DNA of 64,000 nucleotides, taken from Acidobacteriota bacterium. Its GTDB lineage: Bacteria > Acidobacteriota > Blastocatellia > RBC074. How positions within the stretch are numbered: the first letter of the stretch is position 1; every line of letters begins with the position of its first letter. This document shows positions 62,082-64,000 of this stretch, piece by piece. The notes under the pieces are model-generated. The model saw only the letters and a list, made by a program, of their open reading frames with translations, made no database searches and was not told where the DNA came from. Location: contig JAFDVI010000022.1 of the NCBI GenBank assembly GCA_018269055.1, forward strand, positions 124,001 through 188,000. The letters run 5' to 3'. A program made the position numbers and the translations under genes.

Positions 62082-62621
62082 TTACCGGAAGGCCAGGCCA
62101 AAGCGGAATCCGATGAAATGAGTGCTGGGAATTTCGGCAACGATATGGTCGCGAATTTCAAACCGCAATCCGACGCGTTCCTTGAACCAGTAATTCACTC
62201 CGCCTCCGAAGTGGCCTCCATTGGCGACGGAGTTTCGGAAAAACATCGTGTAACCGCCGTTGACGAAAGGTACAACTTTGCCGGATTGGCTGGCATTCAG
62301 GAAATGATAGTTCGCCCCAGCCGAAAAAACGCCGAAGCCCTCGCTAAAATTTTCTGTCGGCGCCAAGCCGCCGATTTCGCCCCCGACGCCAAACCCGCCT
62401 TTGATCAATCCTTCGCCGCCACCGCCAAAATGCAGCGTGGCGGTTCCAAAATCAGTATCGGTCGCGATTCCAGGCGCGACGAAAATATATCCGTAGCCGC
62501 GATGATCCGAACCGCTCCGTGCGGAAGATTTTGCCGAAGATGATGAAGTGGAGTTGTTCTGGGCAAACATCACACCTGGCATCGCTGCCAAAAGGAATAG
62601 AGCAAAAATTAAATTACGCAT
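62082..62621 (-). CDS. Small outer-membrane beta-barrel protein
   Basis: This 179-residue exported protein has a signal peptide at about 1-21 (ending MFAQN) and a Ser-rich linker. A beta-barrel of about eight strands follows, with alternating hydrophobic residues and many Gly and aromatic positions (IFVAPGIATDTDFGTATLHF, GGVNYWFKERVGLRFEIRDH), ending in a Phe-containing strand (GFRFGLAFR). This is typical of OmpA/OmpX-like barrels. The ATG at 62621 has GGGAGGT 7 bases upstream, which is better than the longer frame. It is a stand-alone gene between two terminator-like hairpins. Confidence 0.82.
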   Translation of the reverse strand: MRNLIFALFLLAAMPGVMFAQNNSTSSSSAKSSARSGSDHRGYGYIFVAPGIATDTDFGTATLHFGGGGEGLIKGGFGVGGEIGGLAPTENFSEGFGVFSAGANYHFLNASQSGKVVPFVNGGYTMFFRNSVANGGHFGGGVNYWFKERVGLRFEIRDHIVAEIPSTHFIGFRFGLAFR

Positions 62622-62695
62622 TGTGTTACCTCCCAAAAGTTGGTTTGTTTTTCTATTTCCAACTTTGCCCAGGGCAAGCCGAATGCCAGTGATGT

Positions 62696-62749
62696 AAAAA
62701 CCGCCAAAGGCGTAACAGGCTTACAGTTATGCCTTTGGCGGTTTTTTTT
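62696..62749. terminator. Strong terminator after the Ser/Thr kinase gene
   Basis: A perfect stem ACCGCCAAAGGC / GCCTTTGGCGGT with an 18-base loop carries TTTTTTTT on the plus strand and a TTTTT run on the minus strand. It lies 65 bases past the kinase stop at 62814 and upstream of the outer-membrane gene start at 62621, so it insulates the two minus-strand units. Confidence 0.82.
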
Positions 62750-62813
62750 CGGTGAGCGAGATTTTTCGTGCAGTTGTCGGCTTTTTCCGACAATCGTTCG
62801 CCCCAGCGGAAAT

Positions 62814-64000
62814 TCACGTATGCTGTAACTTGACAGGATAAACCAGGATTCCGTCCTTGCCGCCCTTCAGATTCGTATGGGTATCGTCTTTGGTAGCGAC
62901 CGGTTTGTTGGCGGAATGTTTGTTGAGGAATTGTTGAATAGCCGCGATTTCCGTCGCGCTTTGAACTTCGCCGCCGTATTGAGGCGTCAACCATTTTTTC
63001 GCCGCTTCCAGTTCCGGGATGCTTTTATCCGACCAGACAAACCACAGCGTTTCCGTTCCTTGTTCGGTGTCAATCGTCAGCCATCCATCCGGGCGATCGG
63101 AGGGGATAAATAAGGACTTGCCGGCTTTTAGCGAGGTGGTCGCGTCTGGCACCTGAGCCGGGTCAGGAAACAGAAAGTTGTAGGCAGGCAAACCGTTTTT
63201 CGGCTTTGGCCCCTCGTTGACGATATAAAAATACCCGCTTTCCTGGCTGCTGATAATCATACGAAGCTGATCGCCTGGAGTGAAGATGATCTCGCCCGGC
63301 AATGGGATCGGCTCTTTGGTATCGCTTTTGGCAGTCCGAACCAACAGCGAATAATCAAGCTGTCTGGATGCTTCAGGAAGCGGAGAAGGTGGCGGAACTT
63401 TTTGCCAGCTTTTCCAACCCCACAACGCCAATGCCAGGACGATCACTGCGGCCACGGCGAAGATTGGCAATTTACTTTTCGGCTTGGATTCCACCGTTGG
63501 CGGAGTGGAAACCCCCTGACTGACTTCCGTGCGGGCGCTATGTGTCATCACGGTCCCATACCCTGGGCTTTCCGAAGTTGCATGAGGCGGTGGGGTTGTG
63601 ATGCCCGCGGAGCTTACGTGCTCCGATGATTGAGCGCCGGTTGGAACTTTTTCCTCGCCGGCCAGTGCGCGCGCCAGTTCCTCACCCAAATCCTTGGCGC
63701 GTTGGTAACGCTCCGCAGGGTCGAAAGCCATGGATTTGAGCAAAATGCCTTCGACCGTATGCGAGATTTCCGGGCGCAGCGAGCGCGGCGACGCCTGCAC
63801 ACCGCGTTTTTGCAGTTCGTAAAGCTGCACCAAAGTTTCGGCATAAAACGGCAATCGCCCGGTCAACATTTCGTATGCCATTGCACCCAACGCCCAAATA
63901 TCGCTGGATGCGTCGGGTTGACCGCGCAACTGTTCCGGCGCCATATACGGCAATGCGCCAGCGACTTTGGTCTTTTCGGCGCTGGTGGCGACCTGCGAAT
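62814..64000 (-). CDS. Serine/threonine protein kinase with C-terminal DUF4384-like domain (5' end outside window)
   Basis: The visible 395 residues begin inside a kinase domain (activation segment ATSAEKTKVAGALPYMAPEQ, then the conserved DIWALGAMAYEMLTGRLPF and the AERYQRAKDLGEEL region). A Ser/Thr/Pro-rich linker follows. One membrane helix lies about 185-205 residues after the APE motif (LPIFAVAAVIVLALALWGW). The C-terminus has a DUF4384-like beta domain (GDQLRMIISSQESGYFYIVNEG) that resembles the domain of the 52022 protein. The plan is that of a membrane Ser/Thr kinase with an outside sensor. The N-terminal lobe lies outside the window. It may act with the CHAT/DUF4384 operon about 6 kb away, which is only inference. 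Confidence 0.88.
   Translation of the reverse strand, partial: SQVATSAEKTKVAGALPYMAPEQLRGQPDASSDIWALGAMAYEMLTGRLPFYAETLVQLYELQKRGVQASPRSLRPEISHTVEGILLKSMAFDPAERYQRAKDLGEELARALAGEEKVPTGAQSSEHVSSAGITTPPPHATSESPGYGTVMTHSARTEVSQGVSTPPTVESKPKSKLPIFAVAAVIVLALALWGWKSWQKVPPPSPLPEASRQLDYSLLVRTAKSDTKEPIPLPGEIIFTPGDQLRMIISSQESGYFYIVNEGPKPKNGLPAYNFLFPDPAQVPDATTSLKAGKSLFIPSDRPDGWLTIDTEQGTETLWFVWSDKSIPELEAAKKWLTPQYGGEVQSATEIAAIQQFLNKHSANKPVATKDDTHTNLKGGKDGILVYPVKLQHT

Overview
The window looks like a chromosomal segment of an acidobacterium, most likely of the Blastocatellia type. This is inferred from content alone: TIGR03437-type C-terminal domains, VWFA-related acidobacterial proteins, DUF11-rich secreted proteins, two-component propeller kinases, an ECF sigma factor with a TPR anti-sigma partner, and CHAT/DUF4384 proteins. 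Base composition is moderate and coding density is high. Most genes have a clear GGAGG-type ribosome binding site. No tRNA, rRNA, CRISPR array, transposase or phage gene was seen.

Layout. 1-1148 is the end of a fumarate reductase operon (frdB C-terminus, frdC, frdD). 1208-5996 holds a small TPR-like protein, a sigma/anti-sigma pair, a secreted peptidoglycan-binding protein and an HtrA protease. 6213-10830 holds a secreted CocE-type hydrolase and a three-part acyl-AMP ligase/carrier/acyltransferase fusion. 10923-20272 holds two large secreted proteins. 20909-26797 holds a secreted helix-hairpin-helix protein, a microcompartment shell protein, an acylating aldehyde dehydrogenase and a propeller histidine kinase. 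26893-31275 is a kelch/BACON/TIG secreted protein. 31373-33967 is a run of small membrane or secreted proteins of unknown role. 34268-39383 is a signalling block (ankyrin protein, lone receiver, NarL-type regulator, propeller kinase). 39575-45204 holds two MacB/FtsX-type permeases, a B12-binding radical SAM protein, a YjbQ protein and a regulator/membrane-protein pair. 45410-50424 holds a Tat-exported NHL propeller, CruF, a VWA protein and a TIGR03437 hydrolase. 50465-51688 holds a HEPN-like protein and a VOC protein. 52022-56402 is a DUF4384/CHAT operon. 56544-61792 holds two more large secreted proteins. 62082-64000 holds an outer-membrane barrel protein and the end of a Ser/Thr kinase carrying a DUF4384-like domain.

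The most striking signal is a shared C-terminal module of about 300-320 residues on four otherwise unrelated secreted proteins (10923, 14183, 56544 and 58295, all on the minus strand). Each ends in PVFPPSC or PVFPPSCQ. The parts in front differ: P-domains plus HYR, a glycine-rich region plus eight DUF11 repeats, a single DUF11, and a CSLREA beta-helix. This looks like an interchangeable-front, fixed-tail architecture, and the tail may be a sorting, anchoring or capping domain that I cannot match to a named family. The second signal is a very small microcompartment locus: one PduA-like shell gene plus one acylating aldehyde dehydrogenase whose C-terminal tail carries a candidate encapsulation helix and an EutQ-like end.

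Several intergenic regions carry structured repeats (nested inverted repeats, a run of six GC hairpins, and dispersed-type palindromes) that look like non-autonomous genomic repeats.
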